57,982 nt of DNA from Lachnospiraceae bacterium. Its GTDB lineage: Bacteria > Bacillota > Clostridia > Lachnospirales > Lachnospiraceae. The stretch spans positions 1 through 57,982 of the forward strand of contig JAQYBF010000041.1 in NCBI GenBank assembly GCA_029338875.1, read 5' to 3'. Shown here piece after piece: positions 8,645 through 17,490 of this stretch (positions within the stretch are counted from its first letter, which is position 1; every line of letters begins with the position of its first letter). The notes below the pieces were generated by a model that was not told where the DNA came from, ran no database searches, and saw only the letters and a program-made list of their open reading frames with translations. The position numbers and the translations under genes are program-made.

Positions 8645-8908
8645 TCAGAGATAACGGAACATCTTCTCCGCATCTTCCTTCCGGATGGATTCCTTCACAT
8701 CCAGGACCTCTGCCTTCACGGTTTTATTTCCGAATGCGATTTCTATGGTATCCCCCGGCCTTACCTGAACCGACGCCTTGGCCGGTCTGCCATTGACCTG
8801 AACCCGTCCGGCATCGCAGGCCTCATTGGCCACGGTTCTTCTCTTTATAATTCTTGAAATTTTGAGAAATTTGTCAAGGCGCATGGTTTTGGCTTCATTC
8901 TCTGCCAT
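8645..8908 (-). CDS. rqcP: S4-domain RNA-binding protein RqcP (YabO/Hsp15-like)
   Basis: 87 residues, almost entirely an S4 RNA-binding fold (MRLDKFLKISRIIKRR, then EACDAGRVQVNG). In Bacillus this protein works with RqcH in tagging stalled nascent chains on the 50S subunit. The ATG at 8908 has GAGG 8 nt upstream; the longer reading from 9016 would begin inside the intergenic hairpins. It lies between hup and divIC, its usual place. No separate promoter is evident, so expression may depend on read-through from hup past two hairpins. Confidence 0.88.
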   Translation of the reverse strand: MAENEAKTMRLDKFLKISRIIKRRTVANEACDAGRVQVNGRPAKASVQVRPGDTIEIAFGNKTVKAEVLDVKESIRKEDAEKMFRYL

Positions 8909-8939
8909 TTCATCTACCTCTTTCACTCTGCTGAACACT

Positions 8940-8997
8940 AAAAAATGATAAGCGGATCCGCTTTGCACTATGCGCTCTCGCGATCCTCCCTTATCAT
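8940..8997 (-). terminator. Hairpin with U-run in the rqcP leader
   Basis: Minus strand ATGATAAG (8990-8997) pairs with CTTATCAT (8945-8952) across a 37-nt GC-rich loop with further pairing, followed by six U (8940-8945). It is the second terminator-like structure between hup and rqcP and ends only about 31 nt before the rqcP start. Confidence 0.5.
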
Positions 8998-9000
8998 AAC

Positions 9001-9036
9001 AAAAAATCAGGCCCAAAGGAAATACCCTTGGGCCTG
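9001..9036 (-). terminator. Intrinsic terminator of hup
   Basis: Minus strand stem AGGCCCAA/TTGGGCCT (9028-9035 with 9009-9016) with a short loop, followed by a U-run (9001-9006), 25 bp after the hup stop. Confidence 0.85.
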
Positions 9037-9060
9037 TCAGAATCAGTCTGTCTAAAGATA

Positions 9061-9336
9061 TCAGCCGTTAACGATATCCTTCAGAGCCTTGCCTGCCTTG
9101 AACTTGGGAGCCTTGGATGCAGGAATCTTCATCTCATCTCCGGTCTGAGGATTGCGTCCGGTACGAGCTGCTCTCTCGGATACTTCGAAAGTACCGAAGC
9201 CAACCAGCTGGATCTTCTCGCCCTTCTTCAGCTCATCAGCAACAACGTCTGTGAATGCCTTGAGTGCATTCTCAGCGTCCTTCTTGGAAAGCTCAGCCTT
9301 CTCAGCAATTGCTGCTACTAATTCAGACTTATTCAT
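9061..9336 (-). CDS. hup: HU-family nucleoid protein
   Basis: 91-residue histone-like protein that binds and bends DNA as a dimer. It starts [20 protein letters not shown]; the DNA-contacting arm contains [20 protein letters not shown] (about 60-79), the HU/IHF signature region. GGAGGAAG lies upstream of the ATG. It has a strong promoter and its own terminator, as expected for an abundant protein. It precedes rqcP, an association common in Firmicutes. Confidence 0.97.
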   Translation of the reverse strand: MNKSELVAAIAEKAELSKKDAENALKAFTDVVADELKKGEKIQLVGFGTFEVSERAARTGRNPQTGDEMKIPASKAPKFKAGKALKDIVNG

Positions 9337-9412
9337 TTTTACTTCCTCCTATTTTTCAATAATAGTGATTAGATATTTCCGCAGTACTCCCCGCGGTTTA
9401 ACCTCTTCTCTA

Positions 9413-9441
9413 CTTATAAAGGTTTCCCATAAGATTGTCAA
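9413..9441 (-). promoter_or_regulatory. Strong predicted promoter of hup
   Basis: Minus strand TTGACA (9436-9441), a 17-bp spacer and TATAAG (9413-9418), about 75 bp before the hup start codon. Confidence 0.8.
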
Positions 9442-9461
9442 GAAAAGGAGCCATAAAAAGC

Positions 9462-11198
9462 CTAGATTAATGGCTTTACCAGGGCATCCAGGGCTTCTTT
9501 CATCTCTTTTTCCTGTTTCAGGGCATCTTCCATCGAGGATCCGCGGACGCCGAAATAGAATTTGATCTTGGGCTCGGTGCCGGACGGACGGATGCAGAGC
9601 CATGCTCCGTCAGACAGCTCATAGTAGAGAACATTGGACTTGGGAAGACCGGTCGGCTGAACCTCGTTCGTTGCAAGGTCACGGATGGTATCCTTCTCGT
9701 AATCACGGATCTTCTCAACGGTATAGGCGCCGACCTTTGCAGGTGCATTGTTCCTGAGCTCTTCCATGATAGCACCGATCTTCTCGATGCCTTCCTTGCC
9801 GGCCAGAGTTACGGAGCTTACCTCATCGCGGTAATAGCCGAACTTCTCATACATTTCCAGCATTGCATCCCAGAGGGTCATGTTTCTGGTCTTATAATAT
9901 GCTGCAGCCTCGCAGAGAACCATGGATGCGGCAACGGCATCCTTGTCTCTTGCATAGGTTCCGGGCAGGCAGCCGTAGCTCTCTTCCATACCGAAGAGGT
10001 AGGTTCCCTTTCCGGTCTTCTCGAATTCCAGGATCTTCTGTCCGATCCACTTGAATCCGGTCAGAACCTCGATCAGCTGAACATGGAAATAAGCTGCAAT
10101 GGCATCTGCCATGTTGGTGGTTACGATCGAACGGATGAAGGCTCCGTCCTTGGGAAGGCTGCCATTGACAGCCAGCTTCTGGCTCAGGATATAATAGCCG
10201 ATCAGGCAGCCGGACATGTTTCCGGTCAGAGCATGATACTCGCCGGTCTTGGAATCCAGGACATGAACGCCGAGACGGTCGGCGTCGGGGTCGGTAGCCA
10301 GGATCAGATCTGCGCCGATCTCCTTGGCAAGCTTTTCGCCGAGAACGAAGGCCTCGGGATTCTCAGGATTCGGATAGGAAACAGAAGGGAAGTCTCCGTC
10401 CGGCTTTTCCTGTTCCGGTACGACATAGACATTGGGGAAGCCCAGTTCCTTCAGAACTCTCCTGACAGGAATATTCCCTGTGCCGTGAAGAGGATTGTAA
10501 ACGATCTTAATGTCTTTTCCGACCTTGTCGATGCAGTCCTGATGGATGACAACGGAACGGACTTCCTTGTCATAGGCGTCATCGACATCCTTGCCGATCG
10601 TGATATAGAGGCCTTTCTTTTCAGCCTCTGCCTTGTCCATGGTCCTGACTTCGCTGAAGTCCTTTACGGCACGGACCTCATCCATGATACCGGTATCGTG
10701 AGGCGGTGTGATCTGGGCGCCGTCCTCCCAGTAAACCTTATAGCCGTTGTATTCCTTGGGATTGTGGCTGGCTGTAATATTGATGCCGGCAGCTGCCTTC
10801 AGATAGCGGACGGCAAAAGACAGAACCGGTGTCGGACGAAGAGATTCGAAAACATAGGCCTTGATGCCGTTTGCTGCCAGGCAGAGTGCAGCCTCATCAG
10901 CAAATTCCGGAGACATATGACGGGAATCATAGGAAATGGCAACGCCCTGTCCGCCCTTGTTGACCTTGTTGATATAATTGGCAAGACCCTGGGTTGCCTT
11001 CCGGACCGTATAGACGTTCATGCGGTTGGTGCCTGCACCGATGATTCCGCGGAGACCGGCGGTACCGAATTCCAGATCCCTGTAGAAACGGTCCTCGATT
11101 TCCTTCTCATCTCCAGCGATTCCTCTGAGTTCCTCCTTGGTCTTCTCATCGAAGTAAGGATCATTCAGCCACTCATTATAAGTTTCCTTATAGCCCAT
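9462..11198 (-). CDS. pgcA: Alpha-phosphoglucomutase / phosphomannomutase
   Basis: Interconverts glucose-1-phosphate and glucose-6-phosphate, feeding UDP-glucose, ADP-glucose/glycogen and envelope glycan synthesis. 578 residues, the long Firmicutes PgcA form. The phosphoserine loop is TASHNPKEYNG (phosphoserine S144), the metal loop DPDADRLG (303-310), the sugar-binding loop GMEESYG, and the C-terminal phosphate-binding loop RPSGTEPKIK. The ATG at 11198 follows AGGAGGGAATT; an upstream in-frame Met at 11261 has no RBS. A stand-alone gene; glgC and glgD, which use its product, lie about 15 kb away. Confidence 0.93.
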   Translation of the reverse strand: MGYKETYNEWLNDPYFDEKTKEELRGIAGDEKEIEDRFYRDLEFGTAGLRGIIGAGTNRMNVYTVRKATQGLANYINKVNKGGQGVAISYDSRHMSPEFADEAALCLAANGIKAYVFESLRPTPVLSFAVRYLKAAAGINITASHNPKEYNGYKVYWEDGAQITPPHDTGIMDEVRAVKDFSEVRTMDKAEAEKKGLYITIGKDVDDAYDKEVRSVVIHQDCIDKVGKDIKIVYNPLHGTGNIPVRRVLKELGFPNVYVVPEQEKPDGDFPSVSYPNPENPEAFVLGEKLAKEIGADLILATDPDADRLGVHVLDSKTGEYHALTGNMSGCLIGYYILSQKLAVNGSLPKDGAFIRSIVTTNMADAIAAYFHVQLIEVLTGFKWIGQKILEFEKTGKGTYLFGMEESYGCLPGTYARDKDAVAASMVLCEAAAYYKTRNMTLWDAMLEMYEKFGYYRDEVSSVTLAGKEGIEKIGAIMEELRNNAPAKVGAYTVEKIRDYEKDTIRDLATNEVQPTGLPKSNVLYYELSDGAWLCIRPSGTEPKIKFYFGVRGSSMEDALKQEKEMKEALDALVKPLI

Positions 11199-11396
11199 AA
11201 TTCCCTCCTGAATGTAAATCATTGACTTGATGCACTGAAGCGGGCATTTCTTCTGTTTCACAAGAAAGTTCCGCCTGTTTCAGCAGTTTTATCTTACCAC
11301 ACCGGACCCCAAAGAGGTATATATTTCAATACATCTTCCGGGCTTCTTTCCCGTGTCTTTTTCCCGCAGACCTTTTTCAGAACTTTCCGAACTTCT

Positions 11397-12749
11397 TTAC
11401 GAGTTTTTCCCGGAATTTCCCTGCAGTTCTCGGGAGGCCAGGTCCAGAAGGATCTCTCTTCTGTTCAGGTCCGGATCCTTTATGGTTTTTTCTAGAAGGA
11501 TTCTTAAGATCCGGCCGACTTCCTTTCCCTGGGGAATGCCAAGATCGATCAGATCCTTTCCACTGACAGCCAGATCCTTAACGGACAGGGGATCTCCTCT
11601 TTCGATGATTCCCTGAAAGCCTTGTTCCAGGCGGTCAATATAGGCCAGCTTTTCCTCTCTCTTATAGGTACTCTGTCCCAGGGTATCCGCCCGTTTCAGA
11701 AGAAGAAGGTCGGGGAAGGCCTCCTTTCCGGCTTCCGCTGCCAGAATGCGGATATTCTGATCCGTAGGGGCCGGTCTCTCATCATGCCAGCGGATCAGGT
11801 TTACGACCCTTTTTATCGTATCGTTGTCATAGCGGAGCCTTCTTAAGATTTTTCCGGCATCTATGGCTCCCATCTCGGGATGGCCGTCAAAATGAGAAAT
11901 GCCCTTTTTATCAATCCGTTCGCAGGCCGGCTTGTCCACGTCGTGAAGAAGGGCTGCCAGACGGAGATGTCTCTCGGCCGGTATATTCCGCATGACTTCA
12001 ATGGTGTGGCCGGCCACATTATAGCAGTGGTGAACCGTATGCTGGTCGGTTTCCTCCATGGCCTTCCATTCGGGGAGGAAGGCGGAAAGAAGTCCCGTCT
12101 CATAGAGGTCCCGAATCCGTTCCGGATGGTCAGAGCAGATGGTCTTCTCAAATTCATCCCGGATCCGTTCCATGCTGACCTTGGACAGGGTCGGCGCCAG
12201 ATCGCGGATGGCCCGGTAGGTTTCTTCCTCGATTTCAAAGCCGAAGCGGGCGGCAAAGCGGATGGCCCGCATCATGCGGAGGGCATCCTCGGAAAAGCGT
12301 TTTTCCGGCTCTCCGACACAGCGGATGATTCCCTCCGCCAGGTCCTTTCGGCCGTCAAAGGCATCCACCAGACCGGTCTTCGGATTATAGGCCATGGCAT
12401 TGATGGTAAAGTCTCTCCGCTTCAGGTCCTCCAGGAGACTTGGCGTAAAGGTCACCGACTCCGGATGGCGGCCGTCCTTATAGACGCCGTCCACCCGGTA
12501 GGTGGTCACTTCATAGCCCACATGGTCGATCATGACGGTCACGGTCCCGTGCCGGATGCCGGTATCGATGGTCTTCGGGAAAACAGCCTTGACCTCCTCG
12601 GGCTTTGCCGAGGTCGTAATATCCCAGTCCTTGGGAATTTTCCCCAGAATGCAGTCACGGACACAGCCGCCTACTGCATAGGCTTCGTGTCCGTGCGCTT
12701 CCAGCTCCCTTATGATATTTGCAACACTAAGAGGCAGTTTCATTTCCAT
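11397..12749 (-). CDS. cca: CCA tRNA nucleotidyltransferase with HD domain
   Basis: Adds or repairs the 3' CCA of tRNAs; none of the tRNA genes in this window encodes CCA, so the function is needed. 450 residues. Motif A: GGCVRD (27-32) and metal carboxylates DWD (41-43). Motif B RRDFTINAMA (111-120); motif C region RFSEDALRMMRAIRFAARFG (151-170) with neck helices after it. An HD phosphohydrolase domain follows (ALLHD, H269 D270), giving the larger CCA-HD type. Start: ATG at 12749 is given, but AGGAG is 13 nt from it and exactly 7 nt from a TTG at 12755, which may be the true start. It overlaps no gene; proS ends 20 bp upstream, so the two are probably co-transcribed. Confidence 0.9.
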   Translation of the reverse strand: MEMKLPLSVANIIRELEAHGHEAYAVGGCVRDCILGKIPKDWDITTSAKPEEVKAVFPKTIDTGIRHGTVTVMIDHVGYEVTTYRVDGVYKDGRHPESVTFTPSLLEDLKRRDFTINAMAYNPKTGLVDAFDGRKDLAEGIIRCVGEPEKRFSEDALRMMRAIRFAARFGFEIEEETYRAIRDLAPTLSKVSMERIRDEFEKTICSDHPERIRDLYETGLLSAFLPEWKAMEETDQHTVHHCYNVAGHTIEVMRNIPAERHLRLAALLHDVDKPACERIDKKGISHFDGHPEMGAIDAGKILRRLRYDNDTIKRVVNLIRWHDERPAPTDQNIRILAAEAGKEAFPDLLLLKRADTLGQSTYKREEKLAYIDRLEQGFQGIIERGDPLSVKDLAVSGKDLIDLGIPQGKEVGRILRILLEKTIKDPDLNRREILLDLASRELQGNSGKNS

Positions 12750-12769
12750 AAGCAAAGCCAAACTCCTGA

Positions 12770-14206
12770 TTAATATGCCTTTGCCCAGATGACCATCTTC
12801 TTTGCCGGCCTGCCGCAGCATACGCAGGTTCCGGACAGGTTCTTCTGTACAAAAGGAATGCAGCGGCTGGTAACGCCCAAGTCTTCCTTGATCTTGTCCT
12901 CGCAGGCCTGGTCTCCGCACCACATGGCTTCCACGAAGCCCAGCTGGTTCTCGAAATGCTTCTTGAATTCCTCGGTGGTTCTGGCTTCATAGGTCATTTC
13001 ATCCATATGAGCCTTGGCCTTTTTCAGCATATCCTTCTGAATGGTTTCCAGAAGATCGGCAACGGTCTTTTCAAGGCCGTCCAGAGGTGCCTCGAATTTC
13101 TCCAGGGTATCTCTTCTGCAGATCATGCACTTTCCGGCCTCGATATCTCTGGGTCCGATCTCGATTCTTACAGGAATGCCCCGCATTTCCTGCTCGGCGA
13201 ACTTGAATCCCGGACTCTTGTCGGTATCATCGACCTTGACCTTGAAGCCCTTTTCCGTCAGAAGATCGCGGATCTCATAAGCCTTGTCCAGAACGCCTTC
13301 CTTCCTCTGCTGGATAGGAACGATGTCGACCTGGATGGGAGCGATATGAGGAGGAATGACAAGTCCCCGGTTGTCGCCGTGAACCATGATCATGGCGCCG
13401 ATCATACGGGTAGTTGTGCCCCAGGAGGTCTGCCATACATATTTCAGCTTGTTGTCCTTATCGGTAAAGGTAATGTCATAAGCCTGGCTGAACTTCTGTC
13501 CGAAGAAATGGCTGGTTCCGGACTGGAGGGCACGGCCGTCATGCATCAGAGCCTCGACGGTATAGGTGGCCTCGGCGCCGGCAAACTTCTCCTTCTCGGT
13601 CTTCTGGCCCTTGATGGTCGGAATGGCCATATCGTTGGCCAGGAAGTCTGCATATAGATTCAGCATATCCTGGGTTCTCTGCTCGGCCTCTTCCTTGGTG
13701 GCATGGATGGTATGACCCTCCTGCCAGAGGAATTCACGGGAACGTAAGAAAGGACGGGTCTCCTTCTCCCAGCGGACAACAGAGCACCACTGATTATAGA
13801 GCTTGGGCAGATCCCGGTAGGAATGCACGTCATCCTTATAGAAATCGGAGAAAACAGTTTCCGATGTAGGGCGGATGGCCAGACGCTCGGTCAGGGGCTC
13901 GGTACCGCCTGCCGTAACCCAGGCAACCTCCGGAGCAAAGCCATTGACCAGTTCACCTTCCTTGGCAAGGAGGCTCTCCGGGATCAGAAGAGGCATGTAT
14001 ACATTTTCCACGCCGGTCTTCTTAAAACGGTCATCCAGAAGCTTCTGCATGTTTTCCCAAATTGCATATCCGTAAGGCTTGATTACCATGAATCCCTTGA
14101 TATGGGAATAGGCAATCAGGTCTGCCTTGATGCAGACATCGGTATACCACTGGGTGAAATCTTCATCCATGGAAGTGATCTCTGCCACGAGTTTTTTCTC
14201 AGCCAT
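12770..14206 (-). CDS. proS: Prolyl-tRNA synthetase, short ProS type
   Basis: Charges tRNA-Pro. 478 residues, the eukaryote/archaeon-like class that lacks the INS editing insertion of the long bacterial form. Class II motif 2 is seen at RWEKETRPFLRSREFLWQEGH (split here as RWEKETRPF, then LRSREFLWQEGH); TSETVF and the late GTSHFFGQ proline-site block are present. The C-terminal domain has four cysteines (CGDQACED, then CVCCGRP), a probable zinc site, and ends in AKAY, a tyrosine terminus typical of this class. GGAG is 11 nt from the ATG. I looked for a T-box leader and saw none. Two proline tRNAs are at 41 kb. Confidence 0.95.
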   Translation of the reverse strand: MAEKKLVAEITSMDEDFTQWYTDVCIKADLIAYSHIKGFMVIKPYGYAIWENMQKLLDDRFKKTGVENVYMPLLIPESLLAKEGELVNGFAPEVAWVTAGGTEPLTERLAIRPTSETVFSDFYKDDVHSYRDLPKLYNQWCSVVRWEKETRPFLRSREFLWQEGHTIHATKEEAEQRTQDMLNLYADFLANDMAIPTIKGQKTEKEKFAGAEATYTVEALMHDGRALQSGTSHFFGQKFSQAYDITFTDKDNKLKYVWQTSWGTTTRMIGAMIMVHGDNRGLVIPPHIAPIQVDIVPIQQRKEGVLDKAYEIRDLLTEKGFKVKVDDTDKSPGFKFAEQEMRGIPVRIEIGPRDIEAGKCMICRRDTLEKFEAPLDGLEKTVADLLETIQKDMLKKAKAHMDEMTYEARTTEEFKKHFENQLGFVEAMWCGDQACEDKIKEDLGVTSRCIPFVQKNLSGTCVCCGRPAKKMVIWAKAY

Positions 14207-14295
14207 GATCTTCGTTTCTCCTCTGAAATACAGGTTTCTTTAGTTATTTATGGTTCATAGTCCAATCTTTTCTTCGACTGTAGACTAGCTTATCT

Positions 14296-14324
14296 ATTTT
14301 AGAAAGCTTTCTTTTTCTTGTCAA
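14296..14324 (-). promoter_or_regulatory. Predicted promoter of proS-cca
   Basis: Minus strand TTGACA (14319-14324), a 17-bp spacer and TAAAAT (14296-14301), about 90 bp upstream of the proS ATG. The rest of 14325-14467 has a short direct repeat (CTAATTCACTT twice) but no other feature. Confidence 0.78.
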
Positions 14325-14467
14325 GAATCCGCGCCCGGATCCTGGCATATTTCCGCCTTTCCGGCATTTTTTCGATCTAATTCACTTCTAATTCACTTTC
14401 CGGAATTTCATTTTCTGACCCGGTTTCTGCCACAGGCTTTCCTTTTCATTCAATTCCCGCCATAGCT

Positions 14468-15160
14468 TCAGATTTTCTCACAGAAATCCGGCTTGATCTC
14501 AGCCGATACGGTTTCGCCCTTCCAGGGAAATATAAGGCGTACCGAAGAAAGACACAGCCGCCGGGCCGGTCTTCCGCCGTAACGCCGGTCCCCGACGATG
14601 GGCCAGCCCCGGGAAGAAAACTGGGCCCGGATCTGATGGAAGCGGCCGGTTATGAGGCGGACCTCCACAAGGCAGGTCGTCTGGCGCTGATTCGACCGGC
14701 TTTTTAATACCTTGTAATCGAGGACAGCCTTCTTCGCTGCCGGATCCGATGATTCTGCAATCTCTGCCATGCGCTTCCGGAGATTTTTCTTCAGGAAATC
14801 CGTGAGTCTTCCCTCCGAAGCCAGCATTTCTCCTTCTTCTGATAATCCGGCGGCCTCCTTTGACCGGAAATAAGGAGAGACCAGAGCCTGGTAGGTCTTT
14901 TCTAAAAGGCCCTTCCTTTGCAGATTGGAGAGTTCAGCCGCAGCCTTCTTTGTCTTGGCCGCCAGAAGGAGCCCATCCACCGGCTGATCCAGGCGCTCGA
15001 TCAGATGGATCTCTGCCGCTTCGCCCTTCTTTCTGCGGTAGTTTAAAAGCCAGGTCTCCAGATCCATCTCTGTGACGCGGGCTGTTTCGGAGGCCATGCC
15101 GGCCGGCTTATAAACGATCAGGAAATCCTTATTTTCCTGTATAATCCTCGGTGTCCTCAT
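14468..15160 (-). CDS. RluA-family RNA pseudouridine synthase
   Basis: Predicted to isomerise uridine in rRNA or tRNA. 230 residues, a short form without an S4 domain. The catalytic aspartate is D58 in IERLDQPVDG, where most RluA enzymes have HRLD; the H-to-E change is seen in some Clostridia-type paralogues. The later blocks LVEVRLITGRFHQIRAQFSSRG and LCLSSVRLIFPW fit the RluA fold (the first is KxGRxHQIR-like). It follows the response regulator by 14 bp on the same strand. The RBS is weak (AAGGCG). Target nucleotide unknown. Confidence 0.85.
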   Translation of the reverse strand: MRTPRIIQENKDFLIVYKPAGMASETARVTEMDLETWLLNYRRKKGEAAEIHLIERLDQPVDGLLLAAKTKKAAAELSNLQRKGLLEKTYQALVSPYFRSKEAAGLSEEGEMLASEGRLTDFLKKNLRKRMAEIAESSDPAAKKAVLDYKVLKSRSNQRQTTCLVEVRLITGRFHQIRAQFSSRGWPIVGDRRYGGRPARRLCLSSVRLIFPWKGETVSAEIKPDFCEKI

Positions 15161-15174
15161 CTCTTTTGTACGCC

Positions 15175-15870
15175 TTACATTTTAAAGCGGTAGCCGACAC
15201 CCCAGATGGTTTCAATGTACTGGGGATTGTTCTTGTCCGCTTCGATTTTCTCACGGATCTTCTTGATATGAACCGTAACGGTCGCAATATCCCCGATCGA
15301 ATCCATATTCCAGATCCTCTTGAATAGCTCGGCCTTGGAGAAGACATGATTGGGATGCTCGGCCAGGAAAGTCAGAAGCTCATATTCCTTCTGGGTCAGC
15401 TGCTTCTCCTCGCCCTGAACCCAGACCCGGTGAGAGGTCCGGTCGATCTTCAGTCCGCGGACATGAAGGATATCATTGTTCTGCCGGGCGATGCCCTGGG
15501 CGGTCAGACGCTCATAGCGCTGGAGATGGGCCTTGACCCGGGCAACCAGCTCTCCGGGCGAGAAAGGCTTGGTGATATAGTCGTCCGCTCCCAGCCCCAG
15601 GCCGCGGATCTTGTCGATGTCTTCCTTTCTGGCGCTGACCATGATGACCGGTTTATCGGTATTTTCACGGATCCGTTCGCAGATCTCGAAGCCGTCCATG
15701 CCCGGCAGCATGAGGTCCAGGATAAAAAGGTCGTAATTTCCGCTCAGGGCCCGGTCCAGACCCTTTTTTCCGTCATTTTCAATATCCACAGAGAAGTCGC
15801 TGAGCTCCAGATAGTCCTTTTCCAACTCGGCGATTGCCACTTCATCCTCTATGATCAGAATCTTGTTCAT
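15175..15870 (-). CDS. OmpR/PhoB-family response regulator
   Basis: 231 residues. Receiver domain 1-120 with acidic pocket E8 D9 E10, phospho-acceptor D52 (FILDLMLPGMDG) and K103 (YITKPFS); winged-helix DNA-binding domain about 135-231 ending in WGVGYRFKM. It overlaps the 3' end of the kinase gene by 29 bp. The cognate kinase is therefore the gene just upstream. No target can be named from sequence. Confidence 0.93.
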   Translation of the reverse strand: MNKILIIEDEVAIAELEKDYLELSDFSVDIENDGKKGLDRALSGNYDLFILDLMLPGMDGFEICERIRENTDKPVIMVSARKEDIDKIRGLGLGADDYITKPFSPGELVARVKAHLQRYERLTAQGIARQNNDILHVRGLKIDRTSHRVWVQGEEKQLTQKEYELLTFLAEHPNHVFSKAELFKRIWNMDSIGDIATVTVHIKKIREKIEADKNNPQYIETIWGVGYRFKM

Positions 15871-17365
15871 TCTTTGCCTCCTTTACTCCCGTCAGGTCCT
15901 TCCGCAGGACAAAATACATGACGGTTCCCACGCCTTCCTTACTGGTGGCCCAGATATTGCCGCCGTGATCCTCAATAATTTTCTTTACAATCGAAAGGCC
16001 GATACCGGATCCTCCGACATTGGAATTTCTCGAAGCATCCGCCCGGAAGGTCCGGTCGAAAATATAGGGCAGATCCCTGGCGGAAATGCCCCGGCCATTG
16101 TCCTCGATCTCCACCTGAATATAGTCTCCTACATCGCGGACCCGAAGCTCTATGACGCCCGGCCGATCTCCCATATACTTGACCGAATTACCGATGATAT
16201 TGTGGATAACCCGTTCCAGCTGTTCGGGATCGGCAATAATATTGACATTGTCATTCACATAATTGTAGTAGGTAAATTCAATTTTCTGGCTCTCCAGATC
16301 CATGCCCACCTCTTCCGCGCAGTCCATGAAGAAGTTCTTCACGTTCAGGCTCTGGAAATTATAGGGAACCTTGTTCATATCAATCTTGGAATAGAGGGTC
16401 AGCTCGTTGATCAGAGCATTCATCTCATTGGCCTTGTTGCAGATGGTTCCAAGATAAAGGGCCTGCTTTTCCGGCGTCTTTGCCACGCCGTCCCGGAGGC
16501 CTTCTGCATAGCCCTTGATGGCCGTGATCGGGGTTTTCAGGTCATGGGCTATATTTGCAATGAGCTGTCTCTGCTCCTCATCATTATGCATCTTTTCTAT
16601 GGATACAGCCTGCAGGCGCTTCCGCATATCCTCAAAGGCCCGGAAGAGCTCGCTGATCTCATCGCTGCCGCTCACGTCCAGGGGATGGTCCAGCTCGCCC
16701 TCGCGGATTTCACCGGCCGCCTTCACCAGTGTCTTCAGCCGCGGGACGATTCCCTGATAGGTCCAGCCCACCAGAATGATGGCGGTCAGAATCAGGATAA
16801 GGAAAATGGAAATAATGACATCCAGAGCGGCTTTTTTGGCCCCTGGCAGAATGGACCTGGAGGTCGTCACCATAAAGACGCTGCACTGCCTGCCGTCCTC
16901 CGTGCTGAAGTCAATCTGACGAAGGAGAGCCGGCTCCTGCTGACTTAAATAAATGATAATCTTGGCCGTCGGCGAATTGGCTCCGTAAGGGGGCAGCTGG
17001 CCGGTCTTTATGGTCTGGTCCTTGGAGCCGGAGCCGTTATAGAAGATCTTTCCGTCAATCCGAACCAGGAGATAGGAAAAGCCCTTGTCCCGGGTCTCCT
17101 GATTCATTTTCTTTAAGGCTGCCTGATCCAGGGCCCGGCTCTGATCATCGCTGATCCAGGTCTCCAGGTCCCCATAAACCTCATCGGACTTTTCATCCAT
17201 ATTCTGCACCAAGCCGGCCAGATAGCTGTAGCTGCCCTCGACCGTATAGTTCTCATTGTTCTGGGTCCGGACGAAGTGGACAATCCCGACAGCGCATGTA
17301 GCCAGAATAAAGGGCACAAAAAGGATAATGCATATAGAGATGATCAGTCTGGTCTTAAGTTTCAA
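15842..17365 (-). CDS. Membrane sensor histidine kinase
   Basis: 507 residues. Transmembrane helices at about 8-28 and 183-203 enclose an extracellular sensor of about 155 residues; HAMP about 205-258; dimerisation/phospho-acceptor box with H274 (NIAHDLKTPIT); ATPase domain with the N box (HNIIGNSVKY), G1 (EDNGRGIS), F and G2 (GSGIGLSI). The start is TTG at 17365, backed by GGGGAGG 7 nt upstream. It is the first gene of a kinase-regulator-pseudouridine synthase run that begins just after the metK terminator. Signal unknown. Confidence 0.92.
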   Translation of the reverse strand: MKLKTRLIISICIILFVPFILATCAVGIVHFVRTQNNENYTVEGSYSYLAGLVQNMDEKSDEVYGDLETWISDDQSRALDQAALKKMNQETRDKGFSYLLVRIDGKIFYNGSGSKDQTIKTGQLPPYGANSPTAKIIIYLSQQEPALLRQIDFSTEDGRQCSVFMVTTSRSILPGAKKAALDVIISIFLILILTAIILVGWTYQGIVPRLKTLVKAAGEIREGELDHPLDVSGSDEISELFRAFEDMRKRLQAVSIEKMHNDEEQRQLIANIAHDLKTPITAIKGYAEGLRDGVAKTPEKQALYLGTICNKANEMNALINELTLYSKIDMNKVPYNFQSLNVKNFFMDCAEEVGMDLESQKIEFTYYNYVNDNVNIIADPEQLERVIHNIIGNSVKYMGDRPGVIELRVRDVGDYIQVEIEDNGRGISARDLPYIFDRTFRADASRNSNVGGSGIGLSIVKKIIEDHGGNIWATSKEGVGTVMYFVLRKDLTGVKEAKNEQDSDHRG

Positions 17366-17431
17366 GCTGCCGCCTCCCCTGAGTCAGAGCCGGTTCTTTC
17401 ATGGATCCGGCCTTTGATGAAACTTTCTTTT

Positions 17432-17466
17432 AAAAAAACGGAGCCGCGGCTTCCCGCAGCTCCGTT
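17432..17466 (-). terminator. Intrinsic terminator of metK
   Basis: Minus strand AACGGAGC...GCTCCGTT stem with a GC-rich middle, followed by seven U (17432-17438), 25 bp after the metK stop codon. Confidence 0.9.
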
Positions 17467-17490
17467 TATTATAGCATGAACGATCTGACC

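Noticed and set aside
14207-14467. Possible T-box leader upstream of proS
   Set aside because: I looked for the AGGGTGG-type T-box sequence and a long structured leader and found neither; only a simple promoter is present.
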